A DNA stretch of 64,000 bases from DATFQE01 sp963738205 (GCA_963738205.1 CAVTVQ010000006.1:248001-312000); one strand, 5' to 3'; counted from the first letter of the stretch, positions 1 through 12,935 are shown. Made by a program: numbers and translations. Notes: generated by a model not told the origin, from the sequence alone.

Positions 1-1
1 C

Positions 2-553
2 GACGAGGGCCTGAAGAACGGCATCCGGGCCAAGGTGTCGTCGTGGAAGCGGATCGGGCCCAACACGATCCCGCACGTCGCGAAGGCCACGGGCGTGTAC
101 CTCAACTCGATGCTCGCGGTCACCGAGGCCAACCGCGCGGGCTACGACGAGGCGATCCTGCTCACGGACGAGGGCTACGTCGCCGACGGGTCGGGCGAGA
201 ACATCTTCGTCGTCTACGGGGACAAGATCGCCACGCCCGGGCTCTCGACGTCGATCCTCCCGGGGATCACGCGCGACACAATCATCCAGATCGCCGAGGA
301 CCTCGGGCACGCCGTGGAGGAGCGCAACATCATCCGCTCCGACCTCTACCTCGCGGACGAGATCTTCATGGTCGGCACGGCCGCGGAGGTCACGCCGATC
401 CGCTCCGTGGACGACCACGAGATCGGCCCGCCCGGGCCGGTGACGCTCAAGCTGCAGAAGGCGTACCTCGACACCGTTCGCGGCGGCGGCGAGCGTTGGG
501 GGCAGTGGCTCGAGTACGCGGCGATCCCGGAACGCGCGCCAGCCGAGGCGTGA
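2..553 (+). CDS. ilvE: Branched-chain amino acid aminotransferase, C-terminal part (5' end outside window)
   Basis: Pyridoxal-phosphate fold-type IV transaminase that catalyses the last step of Val/Leu/Ile synthesis, moving amino groups between glutamate and branched-chain 2-oxo acids. The frame is open from the window edge and encodes 183 residues. It reads through the family signature with SSWKR, PNTIP and the PLP Schiff-base lysine in AKATG, then GSGENIF and PGITRD, and the C-terminal LADEIFMVGTAAE block. The N-terminal small domain is missing because the gene is cut by the window edge. A GTG at 35 is internal, not the start. The stop overlaps the GTG of the following aminotransferase gene (GTGA), suggesting translational coupling. 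Confidence 0.95.
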   Translation, partial: DEGLKNGIRAKVSSWKRIGPNTIPHVAKATGVYLNSMLAVTEANRAGYDEAILLTDEGYVADGSGENIFVVYGDKIATPGLSTSILPGITRDTIIQIAEDLGHAVEERNIIRSDLYLADEIFMVGTAAEVTPIRSVDDHEIGPPGPVTLKLQKAYLDTVRGGGERWGQWLEYAAIPERAPAEA

Positions 554-1671
554 GCACCGCCGTCCGGCGGATTCCGCTCTCCAAGCCGTACATCGGGGAG
601 CGCGAGGAGGAGCTCGTCCTCGAGGTGCTGCGCTCGGGCCGGCTGTCGCTCGGGCCGGCGATCGACCGTTTCGAGGAGCTGTTCGCCGAGCGGACCGGAG
701 CACCGCACGCAGTGGCGGTCTCCTCGGCGACGGCGGGGCTGCACATGCTCTGCCACGCCCGCGGCCTCGGCCCGGGCGACGAGGTGATCACGTCGCCGAT
801 CTCGTTCGTGGCGACGGCGAACTGCTTCATCTTCGAGGGCGCACGCCCGGTCTTCGCGGACGTGGATCCAGCGACGCTGAACATCGACCCTCAAGCGGTC
901 GAGGCGGCGATCACCGAACGGACGAAGGCGATCGTGGCCGTCGACATGTTCGGCTACCCGTGCGAGCTGGACGAGCTCCGCACGCTCGCCGACCGGAAGG
1001 GGCTCGCGCTCATCGCCGACTCGGCCGAGGCGCTCGGGGCCGAGTACAAGGGTGGCGTGATCGGCTCACACGGTGTGCCGGCGGCCTTCGGCTTCTACCC
1101 GAACAAGCAGATCACGACCGGCGAGGGCGGGATGGTCACGACCCACTCGGAGGACGAGGGCGAGCTCCTGCGCTCGCTGCGCAACCAGGGACGCTCGTAC
1201 GAGAGCCGCTGGTTCCACCACGTCCGCGTCGGGTTCAACTACCGCTTCACCGACTTGCAGGCGGCAGTCGGGATCGCCCAGCTCGAGAAGCTCGACGAGA
1301 TCCTCGGGCTCCGGGAGGCGGCGGCCGGGCGCTACAGCGAGCTGCTCGCCGGCGTCGACGGCGTCGAGACACCGCATCGCGACGACTCCGACCATCGTCG
1401 CTCGTGGTTCGTGTACGTGGTCAAGCTGGCGCGCGGCGTCGACCGGGACGCCGTGCTCGAGCGGCTGGCGGCCGACGGCGTCGAGGCGGGCCTGTACGTC
1501 CCGTGTGTCCACCTGCAGCCGTACATGCGCGAGGCGTACGGCTTCGCCGAAGGCATGTGCCCGGTCGCCGAGGACGCCGCCTCGCGCACGGTCGCGCTCC
1601 CGTTCTTCCCTGCGATCGAGCCCGACGACCAGGCCTACGTCGTCGAGGCGCTCCGCAGCACGCTCGCCTGA
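550..1671 (+). CDS. DegT/DnrJ/EryC1/StrS-family aminotransferase
   Basis: PLP-dependent sugar or amino-sugar aminotransferase of the DegT/DnrJ/EryC1/StrS family (373 aa). The N-terminal IPLSKPYIGEREEE is typical of the family, and the PLP lysine is about residue 186 in YPNKQITTGEGG. The C-terminal small domain (VYVVKL, YVPCVHLQPYM, ALPFFP) is present, so the protein is full length. The start is the GTG overlapping the ilvE stop. The frame stays open upstream, but that part is antisense to ilvE codons and unlikely to be coding. The family usually makes amino sugars for cell-surface glycans or natural products. No other sugar-nucleotide genes lie nearby, so the substrate cannot be named. Confidence 0.9.
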   Translation: MSTAVRRIPLSKPYIGEREEELVLEVLRSGRLSLGPAIDRFEELFAERTGAPHAVAVSSATAGLHMLCHARGLGPGDEVITSPISFVATANCFIFEGARPVFADVDPATLNIDPQAVEAAITERTKAIVAVDMFGYPCELDELRTLADRKGLALIADSAEALGAEYKGGVIGSHGVPAAFGFYPNKQITTGEGGMVTTHSEDEGELLRSLRNQGRSYESRWFHHVRVGFNYRFTDLQAAVGIAQLEKLDEILGLREAAAGRYSELLAGVDGVETPHRDDSDHRRSWFVYVVKLARGVDRDAVLERLAADGVEAGLYVPCVHLQPYMREAYGFAEGMCPVAEDAASRTVALPFFPAIEPDDQAYVVEALRSTLA

Positions 1672-1678
1672 TCCGTTC

Positions 1679-1741
1679 GGGGTCAGGTCTTGCATTGCCA
1701 CATCGACGGCGGGCCGATGCGTGCTTGCAAGACCTGACCCC
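1679..1741. repeat. REP-like palindromic repeat, complete copy
   Basis: A 16-bp arm at 1679-1694 (GGGGTCAGGTCTTGCA) is repeated as its perfect inverse at 1726-1741. A second nested hairpin (CATCG at 1701-1705 with CGATG at 1715-1719) lies between them. The left arm and the next 10 bases recur with 23 of 26 bases identical at 44559-44584. The size, palindromic layout and GGGGTCAG-type ends resemble REP elements mobilised by IS200-like RAYT transposases. That link is inferred; no transposase lies in this window. Confidence 0.75.
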
Positions 1742-1779
1742 AGGCGAGTCACGCCGCCGCTCTTGACAGAATCCAGTTG

Positions 1780-2139
1780 ATGGCGGAACGGCCTCAGCGG
1801 ATGGTCTTCCTCGGCTTCGGGAAGTTCGCGCGCGCAGACAAGATCTACGCGCTCGAGCCGCTGACCGGCGACGACCGCGGCGGCGGCCGGCGCACGCGCG
1901 TGTGGATCGAGGGTGTCTCCGAGCCGATCATCGCCGGCCGCACGGAGCGGACGATCCTGCACGAGATGGGCGAGGACGCGGCGACGACGGCGCCGCTGCT
2001 CGACGACGCGCTCTCGCTTGCGCAGCGGATCGTCGACGACGCGGAAAAGGGCCGAGTCGACCTGACCGACCTGAGCCGGCGCGCCCGCCGGCTGCTCGAG
2101 CGCACGGCCAGTCCGGACGAGCCCGACCAGCTGTTCTAG
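1780..2139 (+). CDS. RemA/DUF370-like small protein
   Basis: Small 119-residue protein. The N-terminal 75 residues look like the DUF370/RemA fold: a hydrophobic strand followed by GFGKFARADKIYAL, then GRRTRVWIEGV and a final hydrophobic strand, in the order seen in RemA-type DNA-binding proteins. A charged helical tail (residues about 80-115) follows. The match is by eye and moderate. ATG at 1780 is chosen over TTG at 1777; no strong Shine-Dalgarno is visible. It lies 3 bp before the MFS exporter gene and is probably co-transcribed with it. Function unproven. Confidence 0.6.
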   Translation: MAERPQRMVFLGFGKFARADKIYALEPLTGDDRGGGRRTRVWIEGVSEPIIAGRTERTILHEMGEDAATTAPLLDDALSLAQRIVDDAEKGRVDLTDLSRRARRLLERTASPDEPDQLF

Positions 2140-2142
2140 CGC

Positions 2143-3462
2143 GTGAGCGGCGAGGACCGCGACGACGAGGCCCTGCGGGCCGCGATCGAAGACGCGCCCG
2201 AACTGACCGACCGCCCGGGGTGGCGCGTCGGTCTGCGGCGCCTCGCCGTCGACACGCGGCCGCTGCACTACCGCCATTTCCGCAACCTCTGGCTCGGCCA
2301 GTCGATCTCGTCGTTCGGGAGCCACATCACCTACGTGGCGATCCCGTACCAGATGTACCAGCTGACGCATTCGACGCTGGCGGTGGGCTTGATCGCCCTC
2401 TGCGAGCTCGTGCCGCTGCTGACCCTCTCGGTCGTCGGCGGGACGATCGCCGACGCGGTCGACCGTCGCCGCCTGATGCTGATCACCGAGGTCGGCCTGG
2501 TCGTCTGCTCGGGCGCACTCGTCTTCAACGCGATCCTCGAGCGGCCGCGCGCGTGGGCGCTCTACGTCCTCGCAGCGTCGATCACGGCGCTCTGGGCGCT
2601 CGGCTCCCCGGCGCTCCGTTCGCTCACGCCGCGGCTCGTCCCCGAGGACCAGCTCGCGTCAGCGTCGCTGCTGAACAGCGCGTACCACAGCCTCGCCGCG
2701 GTCGGCGGCCCGGCGACCGGCGGTTTGCTGATCGCGACGATCGGCCTGACCGGCACCTACCTGGTGGACGTCGCCACCTTCGCCGCGTCGCTGGTCGCGA
2801 TCTGGCGGCTGCCGAAGTTCCCGCCGCACGAGCACGCGGAGGGCGTGAACCTGCGCTCGATGCTCGAAGGCTTCAGCTTCGTGCGCTCGCAGCCGGCGAT
2901 CCTCGGCATCTTTCTGCTCGACACGAACGCGATGATCTTCGGGATGCCGAGCGCGCTCTTTCCCGCGCTGGCGGAGCACCGGTTCGACGGGGGCGCGGGC
3001 GTCGTCGGGCTCCTCTACTCGGCGCCGTACGCCGGCGCGCTCCTCGCCACGCTGCTCTCCGGCTGGGTTGGCCACGTGCGCCGGCAAGGCCTCGCGGTGG
3101 CGGTCGCCGCGTCCCTCTGGGGCGTCGCCATCCTGCTCTTCGGTTTCGCCGAATCCCTGCCGCTCGCGCTGCTCCTCCTCGCCTTCGCCGGTGCGGCGGA
3201 CAACGTCAGCGCCGCCTTTCGCTCCGCCATCGTCCTGGCCGCGACGCCGGACCCGATGCGAGGCCGCGTCTCCGGGATCGAGCTCGCGCAGGTCGCGAGC
3301 GCACCTGCCCTCGGCAATGTCGAGGCCGGCTTGGTCGCCTCGCTCACCAGCCTCCGCTTCTCGATCGTCTCCGGCGGCGCGCTCTGCATCGCCGGCACGA
3401 TCGCCATCGCGGCCGCGTTCCCGGCGCTCCTCCGCTACGACGCGAAGCGGCCGCGCGAATGA
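2143..3462 (+). CDS. MFS transporter (MFS_3/EntS-like exporter)
   Basis: Major facilitator superfamily membrane protein of 439 residues, a usual length for a 12-helix carrier. After a hydrophilic head of about 45 residues come NLWLGQSISSFGSHITYVAIP and the A-loop signature GGTIADAVDRRRLM, typical of the MFS_3/EntS-like group that exports siderophores and drugs. The substrate is unknown. GTG start 3 bp after the preceding stop. The stop overlaps the ATG of the downstream DNA glycosylase (ATGA), so three genes from 1780 to 4028 probably form an operon. Confidence 0.88.
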   Translation: MSGEDRDDEALRAAIEDAPELTDRPGWRVGLRRLAVDTRPLHYRHFRNLWLGQSISSFGSHITYVAIPYQMYQLTHSTLAVGLIALCELVPLLTLSVVGGTIADAVDRRRLMLITEVGLVVCSGALVFNAILERPRAWALYVLAASITALWALGSPALRSLTPRLVPEDQLASASLLNSAYHSLAAVGGPATGGLLIATIGLTGTYLVDVATFAASLVAIWRLPKFPPHEHAEGVNLRSMLEGFSFVRSQPAILGIFLLDTNAMIFGMPSALFPALAEHRFDGGAGVVGLLYSAPYAGALLATLLSGWVGHVRRQGLAVAVAASLWGVAILLFGFAESLPLALLLLAFAGAADNVSAAFRSAIVLAATPDPMRGRVSGIELAQVASAPALGNVEAGLVASLTSLRFSIVSGGALCIAGTIAIAAAFPALLRYDAKRPRE

Positions 3463-4028
3463 GGCTCGACCAGGAGTTCTTCGCCCGCTCGGTGCACGAG
3501 GTCGCGCCGGACCTGATCGGCGTGACGCTGCTCGTGGACGGTGTCGGCGGCACGATCGTCGAGGTCGAGGCCTACGATCACGAGGACCCGGCGGCTCACG
3601 GCTTCAGGGGCCGAACCGAACGCAACGCCTCGATGTTCGGGCCGCCCGGCCATGCCTATGTCTACCGCTCGTACGGCATCCACTGGTGCCTGAACCTCGT
3701 CGCCGAGGAGGAAGGTGTGGCGAACGCCGTGCTCCTCCGCGCCCTCGAGCCCACCCATGGCGTGGAGGCCATGAAGGCCCGCCGAGGTATCGACGACGAG
3801 CGCCTGCTCGCCGCTGGACCGGGCCGCCTCTGTCAGGCGCTCGGCGTCACCCGCGAGCATGACGGCGCTCCGCTCGACGAACCGCCCTTCGAGCTCCTCG
3901 CGCGCGTGCGAGCAGACCTGGAGGTCGTGACCGGCACGCGGATCGGCATCACGCGCGCCGCCGAGCGGCCGTGGCGCTACGCACTCGCTGGGTCGCGCTA
4001 CCTCAGCCGCCCCGTGCGACCAGCGTGA
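3459..4028 (+). CDS. 3-methyladenine DNA glycosylase (AAG/MPG family)
   Basis: Monofunctional alkyladenine DNA glycosylase (189 aa) that removes N3-methyladenine and related lesions at the start of base-excision repair. Family landmarks: FFARSVHEVAPDLIG near the N-terminus; IVEVEAYDHEDPAAH, which contains the Glu that activates the water; RTERNASMFGPPGHAYVYRSYG with the intercalating Tyr region; and AGPGRLCQALG. ATG start overlaps the MFS stop. The 3' end overlaps the convergent PBP gene by 26 bp. Confidence 0.93.
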   Translation: MRLDQEFFARSVHEVAPDLIGVTLLVDGVGGTIVEVEAYDHEDPAAHGFRGRTERNASMFGPPGHAYVYRSYGIHWCLNLVAEEEGVANAVLLRALEPTHGVEAMKARRGIDDERLLAAGPGRLCQALGVTREHDGAPLDEPPFELLARVRADLEVVTGTRIGITRAAERPWRYALAGSRYLSRPVRPA

Positions 4029-6429
4029 CCGTCGCGCCGGGCACGAGCGCCGTGCCCCATTTCGGCCGCTGGGCGACGACGCGGCCGTCGCCGTGGACGT
4101 CGGCCTGGATCTTCAGCGAGTCGAGCTTCTCGCTCGCGGTGTCGACCGGCAAGCCGACCAGCTTCGGGATCACACCATGCTCGGCCCTCACCAGCACGAG
4201 GTCGACGCGCTCGCCGGCCGAGAGCCGCGCACCCGCCTTGGGAATCGTCCGCACGACGACGCCGACCGGCTGGCCCAGAGCCGCAGGCTTGTAGACGACG
4301 GTCGGTGAGAGGGGGGTCGAGACGAGCTGGGCGCGCGCCGCCTTGAGCCGGGCTCCGACGACCTTCGGCACCTCGACCTCGTTGGGCTTGCAGTTCGCGG
4401 TCTTCCGCGGCGCCTCGCCGTAGTACACGAGCACCTGGTGGGAGCCGCGGCAGTAGCCGTTGTCGGCCTGGAGGATGCCGTCGCGCATCACGATCGAGCG
4501 GCTCTCGGCGGGCGTGTACTCGGGCGGGTCGAACTGCGCGGGCTCGGCCCCGAGGGCCGGCAGCGCCTTCTCCATGAAGCTTTTCCAGATCAAGGCGGGA
4601 AAGGTGCCGCCGGCGACTGAGTCGCCGTGGAACTCCGTCAGCATCGGGCGCAGCTCGCTCGGATACCCCACCCAGACGGCCACGGCGAGCTGTGGCGTGT
4701 AGCCGACGAACCACGCGTCGCCGTAGTTCTCCGTCGTGCCGGTCTTGCCCGCCACCGGCCGCCCATCCGGCAACGCCGCCGCGCGCCCCGTGCCCTGGCG
4801 GACGACGCCCTGGAGGATGTCGTTCACGATCGCCGCCTTCTCGGGGGCGAGAGCCGGCTTGCCGACCGGGTCGTTGTCGACCACCCTGCCGTCCTTCTCG
4901 ACCGAGACGATTGCCCGCGGCGCGTTGCCCAGCAGCTTCCCGTCGACGCGCGCGCCCCGGTTCGCGAACGTCGAGAAGGCGCGCGCCATTTCGAGCGGGT
5001 TGACCGCCTCGGCTCCCAGACCGATCGAGTAGTAGGCGTTCAGCCGCGTGGTGATCCCGAGATCCTTGGCGGCGTTCACCACCGCCCGCGGGCCGACGAG
5101 CTGCGTGAGCTGGGCGTAGACGGCGTTGTCGGAATGGATCGTCGCGTTGCGCAAGTCGATCGTGCCCAGGTAGCTCTGGTCGTAGTTCTCGACCTCCCAG
5201 AGCCTGCCGTCCGCCCACACCTCGACCGGCTTCGACACGAACGTGTTCGACGTCGACAGCCCTTCCCGCAGCGCCGCCGAGAGCACGAACGGCTTGAAGG
5301 ACGACCCCGCCTGCCGCTCGCCCTGCACCGCGAGGTTGAACTGACTCTCGCGGTAGTTCGAGCCGCCGACCATGGCCATCACCCGGCCGCTCGACGGCTG
5401 CACCGCCACGAGCGCCGCCTCCGGCCCGACGTCGGTCAGCCACTTTGCGATCGCCTTGCGCGCGAGGTCCTGCAGCTCCAGGTCGATCGTCGTCTTCACG
5501 CGGAGCCCGCCGCCGAAGACCTCCTGCGCGCCGTACTTGTCGATCAGCTGCTGCTTGACGTAGTTCACGAAGTACGGGGCCTCGTCGCCGGCGAAAGAGC
5601 CCGGCAGCTCGATCTCCTCGGGCTTCGGCATGGGCGTGGCGAGGCCGGCGGTGAGCTCGGCCTGGGAGATCACACCCTGGTCGGCCATCATCTGCAGGAC
5701 GAGGTCGCGGCGTTCCTGGGCCGCGCGCGGGTTGGTCTTGGGGTCGTAGCGGGTCGGGTCGGACGGGATGCCCGCCAGCAAAGCTGCCTGCGCGAGGTTC
5801 AGCCGTTGCGCCGAGCGTCCGAAGTACACGCGCGCGCCCTGCTCGACGCCGTAGGCGCCGTTGCCGAAGTAGATCGTGTTGAGGTACTCGGTGAGGATCT
5901 TGTTCTTCGACCACTGCTGCTCCAGCTGCCAGGCGAGCGCCGCCTCGCGGAGTTTGCGCGCGATCGAGCGCTGATTCTTCACGTAGGCGTTCTTGACGAA
6001 CTGCTGCGTGATCGTCGAGCCGCCCTGGACGACCGACTGGTTGCGCAGGTCGGCCCAGAACGCACGGGCGATCGCGCGCCCGTCGACGCCGCGGTGGTCG
6101 AAGAAGCGGCGGTCCTCGACGGCCACGATCGCCTGCTTCATCACCGGCGCGATGTGATCGGAGTCGACGATCACGCGGTTCTCGCCGCCGCGCAGCACGG
6201 CGAGGTTGCGCGTCCCGTCGTAGTTGAGGATGTAGCTGTTCTCCTCGCGCGCCACCTGCCGCGACGGGTCGAGGCGCGGGATCTCCTTCGCCACCGCGGT
6301 CATGAAGCCGAAGCCGAAGGAGGCGGAGCTCAGGAGCCCCAACACGAGGAGGAGCGTGAAGAGGCGGAGCTTGCGGATGCGACGCCGGCCGTTCTTCCTC
6401 GGCGGCGCGTTCTTACGTCTGCGCGGCAA
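4003..6429 (-). CDS. Bifunctional class A penicillin-binding protein with PASTA domains
   Basis: Peptidoglycan glycosyltransferase/DD-transpeptidase (808 aa) that polymerises lipid II and cross-links stem peptides at the membrane. Order: basic cytoplasmic tail, membrane anchor (about residues 22-46), GT51 domain with catalytic Glu in VEDRRFFDHRG (about 105) and GGSTITQQ, linker, transpeptidase with SSFK (active Ser), SDN and KTGTT, and two C-terminal PASTA repeats (EVPKVVGARL..., GVIPKLVGLP...). The start is TTG at 6429, with a weak ribosome-binding site. It is divergent from tyrS with only 35 bp between them, so any promoter must overlap the gene starts. Confidence 0.95.
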   Translation of the reverse strand: MPRRRKNAPPRKNGRRRIRKLRLFTLLLVLGLLSSASFGFGFMTAVAKEIPRLDPSRQVAREENSYILNYDGTRNLAVLRGGENRVIVDSDHIAPVMKQAIVAVEDRRFFDHRGVDGRAIARAFWADLRNQSVVQGGSTITQQFVKNAYVKNQRSIARKLREAALAWQLEQQWSKNKILTEYLNTIYFGNGAYGVEQGARVYFGRSAQRLNLAQAALLAGIPSDPTRYDPKTNPRAAQERRDLVLQMMADQGVISQAELTAGLATPMPKPEEIELPGSFAGDEAPYFVNYVKQQLIDKYGAQEVFGGGLRVKTTIDLELQDLARKAIAKWLTDVGPEAALVAVQPSSGRVMAMVGGSNYRESQFNLAVQGERQAGSSFKPFVLSAALREGLSTSNTFVSKPVEVWADGRLWEVENYDQSYLGTIDLRNATIHSDNAVYAQLTQLVGPRAVVNAAKDLGITTRLNAYYSIGLGAEAVNPLEMARAFSTFANRGARVDGKLLGNAPRAIVSVEKDGRVVDNDPVGKPALAPEKAAIVNDILQGVVRQGTGRAAALPDGRPVAGKTGTTENYGDAWFVGYTPQLAVAVWVGYPSELRPMLTEFHGDSVAGGTFPALIWKSFMEKALPALGAEPAQFDPPEYTPAESRSIVMRDGILQADNGYCRGSHQVLVYYGEAPRKTANCKPNEVEVPKVVGARLKAARAQLVSTPLSPTVVYKPAALGQPVGVVVRTIPKAGARLSAGERVDLVLVRAEHGVIPKLVGLPVDTASEKLDSLKIQADVHGDGRVVAQRPKWGTALVPGATVTLVARGG

Positions 6430-6464
6430 ACCGCGGGATTCTAGCTGGCTAGACTCGCGCCCTC

Positions 6465-7613
6465 ATGGCTCTGGCCGACCTGACGCGCAACGCGGTCGAC
6501 GTCCTGCCGCAGGGAGAGCTCGAGCGGAAGCTCGCGCTGGGCCGCCCGTTGCGCGTGAAGCTGGGCATCGACGTCACGGCGCCCGACGTCCACGTCGGCC
6601 ATGCGATCCCGCTCCAGCGGATGGCGGCCTTCCAGCGCGAGGGCCACAAGGGCGTCCTGATCATCGGCGACTACACGACCAGGATCGGCGACCCCTCGGG
6701 GCGTTCGGCGGAGCGGCCGGTCCTCTCGGACGAGGAGATCGACGCGAACGCCAAGCGTTACTTCGAGCAGGCCGCGCAGATCATCGACGCCGAGCAGACC
6801 GAGGTGCGCTTCAACGGCGAGTGGCTCGGACAACTCGACTTCGCGGCCGTCCTGCGGCTCACGCGCACGATCACCGTCGCCCGGCTGCTCGAGCGTGACG
6901 ACTTCGCGAAGCGGTTCGCGTCGCAGGCGCCGATCTCGGTCTCCGAGCTCCTGTACCCGCTGATGCAGGCCTACGACTCGGTCGCGGTCGAGGCGGACGT
7001 CGAGCTCGGCGGCACTGACCAGCTCTACAACCTGTTGGCTGGGCGCGACGTCATGCAGGCCTACGGCCTCGAGCCGCAGGTCGCGCTGACGACGCCGCTC
7101 CTGCTCGGCACGGACGGCGAGAAGATGAGCGCCTCGAAGAACAACTACATCGGGCTGCTCGAGGAGCCCGAGCAGCAGTTCGGCAAGACGATGCGGATCT
7201 CGGACGAGGCCCTGCCCGACTACTACCGCCTCGTGATGGAGTCGGACGAGGACCCGCTGGCCGGCGATCCGATGCAGGCGAAGCTCCGGCTGGCCCGCTT
7301 CATCGTCACGCGCGCGCACGGGGAGGACGCGGCGCGCGAGGCCGAGGCGCACTTCACGCGCGTGGTCCGGGAGGGGCGCGCTCCCGAAGAGGTTCCCGAG
7401 GTGCCGCTGCCCGCCGACGACCCGCTGCACCTGCCCGCGCTGCTCGCGTCGGCCTTCGGGCTGTCGACGAGCGAGGCAAGGCGGCTGATCGGGCAGGGCG
7501 GCGTGCGTCTGGACGACCGGATCGTGTCCGAGTTGGATGTCCCGAGGGAGTCGCTCGAGGGTAAGGTCCTGCAGGCCGGGAAACGGCGCTATGTCCGCTT
7601 GACAGCGGCCTAA
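6465..7613 (+). CDS. tyrS: Tyrosyl-tRNA synthetase
   Basis: Class I aminoacyl-tRNA synthetase charging tRNA-Tyr (382 aa). HVGHA near residue 45 is the HIGH box, GDYTTRIGDPSG and GGTDQLYN bind Tyr/ATP, and KMSASK is the mobile KMSKS loop. An S4-type RNA-binding domain occupies the last 65 residues (STSEARRLIGQGGVRLD). Complete and conventional. Its 3' end contains the -35 box of the rRNA promoter. Confidence 0.97.
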   Translation: MALADLTRNAVDVLPQGELERKLALGRPLRVKLGIDVTAPDVHVGHAIPLQRMAAFQREGHKGVLIIGDYTTRIGDPSGRSAERPVLSDEEIDANAKRYFEQAAQIIDAEQTEVRFNGEWLGQLDFAAVLRLTRTITVARLLERDDFAKRFASQAPISVSELLYPLMQAYDSVAVEADVELGGTDQLYNLLAGRDVMQAYGLEPQVALTTPLLLGTDGEKMSASKNNYIGLLEEPEQQFGKTMRISDEALPDYYRLVMESDEDPLAGDPMQAKLRLARFIVTRAHGEDAAREAEAHFTRVVREGRAPEEVPEVPLPADDPLHLPALLASAFGLSTSEARRLIGQGGVRLDDRIVSELDVPRESLEGKVLQAGKRRYVRLTAA

Positions 7614-7626
7614 GCGTTGCTATCAT
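7599..7626 (+). promoter_or_regulatory. Probable rrn P1 promoter (sigma-70-type)
   Basis: TTGACA at 7599-7604 and TATCAT at 7621-7626 with a 16-bp spacer make the best vegetative promoter I see in the window. The -35 box lies in the last codons of tyrS and the -10 just after its stop. Expected start near 7633, about 300 nt ahead of the 16S 5' end. Confidence 0.7.
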
Positions 7627-7632
7627 GCTCCG

Positions 7633-7752
7633 GCTGCCTCGAAGAGGCGGCTGCAGGAAAGTCCCCGAAACGACCAGGAGAGCCCTTCGAACGAGTCGGA
7701 TACGAGCAAGTTTCCGAGAAGAGAGGGGCCTCTGCGAGTCGGAGGCTTTTTT
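7633..7752 (+). ncRNA. Possible leader-derived short RNA or attenuator upstream of boxA
   Basis: About 120 nt lie between the expected start of the rrn promoter and a hairpin followed by six T residues. The segment has internal hairpins (GCCTC-GAA-GAGGC near its start) and the repeat CGAGTCGGA. It is not recognised as a known RNA family. It could be an attenuated rRNA leader released as a short RNA, or simply the tyrS 3' UTR and terminator. Confidence 0.3.
7728..7752 (+). terminator. Intrinsic terminator between tyrS/rrn promoter and 16S
   Basis: Stem GCCTC (7728-7732) with GAGGC (7742-7746), 9-nt loop, then six T residues (7747-7752). It can end tyrS transcripts. It also lies downstream of the rrn promoter and upstream of boxA, so it could attenuate rRNA leader transcripts. 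Confidence 0.6.
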
Positions 7753-7769
7753 GTGGCCGGCCCTGGGTG

Positions 7770-7794
7770 GCGCGGTCTTTGAAAACTCAGCAGC
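7770..7794 (+). other. 16S processing stem, left arm, with boxA
   Basis: This 25-nt stretch pairs with 9594-9618 in the 16S-23S spacer: 23 Watson-Crick pairs, one G-U and one mismatch. Weaker pairing extends outward to about 7815 and 9575. It is the expected RNase III-type stem that loops out pre-16S. The boxA-like antitermination motif lies inside the arm. Confidence 0.8.
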
Positions 7795-7933
7795 ATGGCG
7801 TTTACGTCGAGACCCGATCGGCGCCGTTCGCGGCACCGTGAGGGAATCATGAAAGCCACCGTCGCTCCTTCGGGAGCGACTTTGAGGCTCTCTTAAGACG
7901 AAAGATTCAGACCTTCGGGTCTGAAGCACTTTC

Positions 7934-9480
<1,547 letters not shown>

Positions 9481-9699
9481 CTAGGGAATGCGGGAGCTCT
9501 TACTCCCGCAGGCGTCTAGCCCGTCGATGGCTCGCTCGAGTCGTCCGGTGCCTAGACTCGCCTGGAAACTACGTCGACCTCGACGTGACCCGTGCTGCTG
9601 AGTTTTGAGAGACCGCGCAGTAGGGCGGTCTGCTCTGCTGTCGGTACGCCGGCGCGCACCTTGAAAACTCCATAGTGGCAACATACACGTGTTCTTTTC
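9481..9699 (+). other. 16S-23S internal transcribed spacer
   Basis: 219 bp without a tRNA gene. It contains a perfect 8-bp hairpin right after 16S (TGCGGGAG/CTCCCGCA, 9488-9509), the right arm of the 16S stem (9594-9618), a second boxA-like ACCTTGAAAACT (9658-9669), and the left arm of the 23S stem (9651-9694). Confidence 0.85.
9651..9694 (+). other. 23S processing stem, left arm
   Basis: Pairs with 12689-12733 downstream of 23S: GGCGCGCAC with GTGCGTGCGCC, TTGAAAACTCCATAG with CTATGGAGTTTTGAA, and ACGTGTTC with GAACACGT. This long imperfect stem is the RNase III-type precursor stem of 23S. Confidence 0.8.
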
Positions 9700-12688
<2,989 letters not shown>

Positions 12689-12766
12689 GAACACGTCGTT
12701 GTCGCTATGGAGTTTTGAAGGTGTGCGTGCGCCTGGTCATGTGACTCGGGCCGTAGGCCTTGACAA

Positions 12767-12884
<118 letters not shown>

Positions 12885-12892
12885 TACTTCCA

Positions 12893-12925
12893 GAAGAGCG
12901 CCCTCGAGGCGCTCTTCGCGTTTCC
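12893..12925 (+). terminator. rrn operon terminator
   Basis: Perfect 10-bp stem GAAGAGCGCC (12893-12902) and GGCGCTCTTC (12908-12917) with a 5-nt loop, then GCGTTTCC. The T-tract is weak, but the position 9 nt after 5S makes it the likely operon end. Confidence 0.75.
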
Positions 12926-12935
12926 GGAGACGATC

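Larger units (their letters stand above)
7614..7933 (+). other. rRNA leader region (no protein gene)
   Basis: 320 bp between tyrS and 16S. It holds the promoter, a terminator-like hairpin, a boxA-like TCTTTGAAAACT (7776-7787), the left arm of the 16S processing stem and two UUCG-capped perfect 8-bp hairpins (7861-7880 and 7906-7925). Short open frames here have no coding signs. Confidence 0.75.

Noticed and set aside
1066..2370. Long minus-strand open frame across the aminotransferase and RemA-like genes
   Set aside because: Arg/Ala-rich antisense shadow typical of GC-rich DNA; the sense-strand genes carry clear family motifs.
4627..6444. 605-codon plus-strand frame opposite the PBP gene
   Set aside because: Antisense shadow of a conserved PBP; no motif and composition dominated by Arg, Leu and Val.
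7650..7670. RNase P RNA-like AGGAAAGTCC
   Set aside because: Only this short piece matches. The following sequence lacks other conserved RNase P blocks and the segment is far too short.
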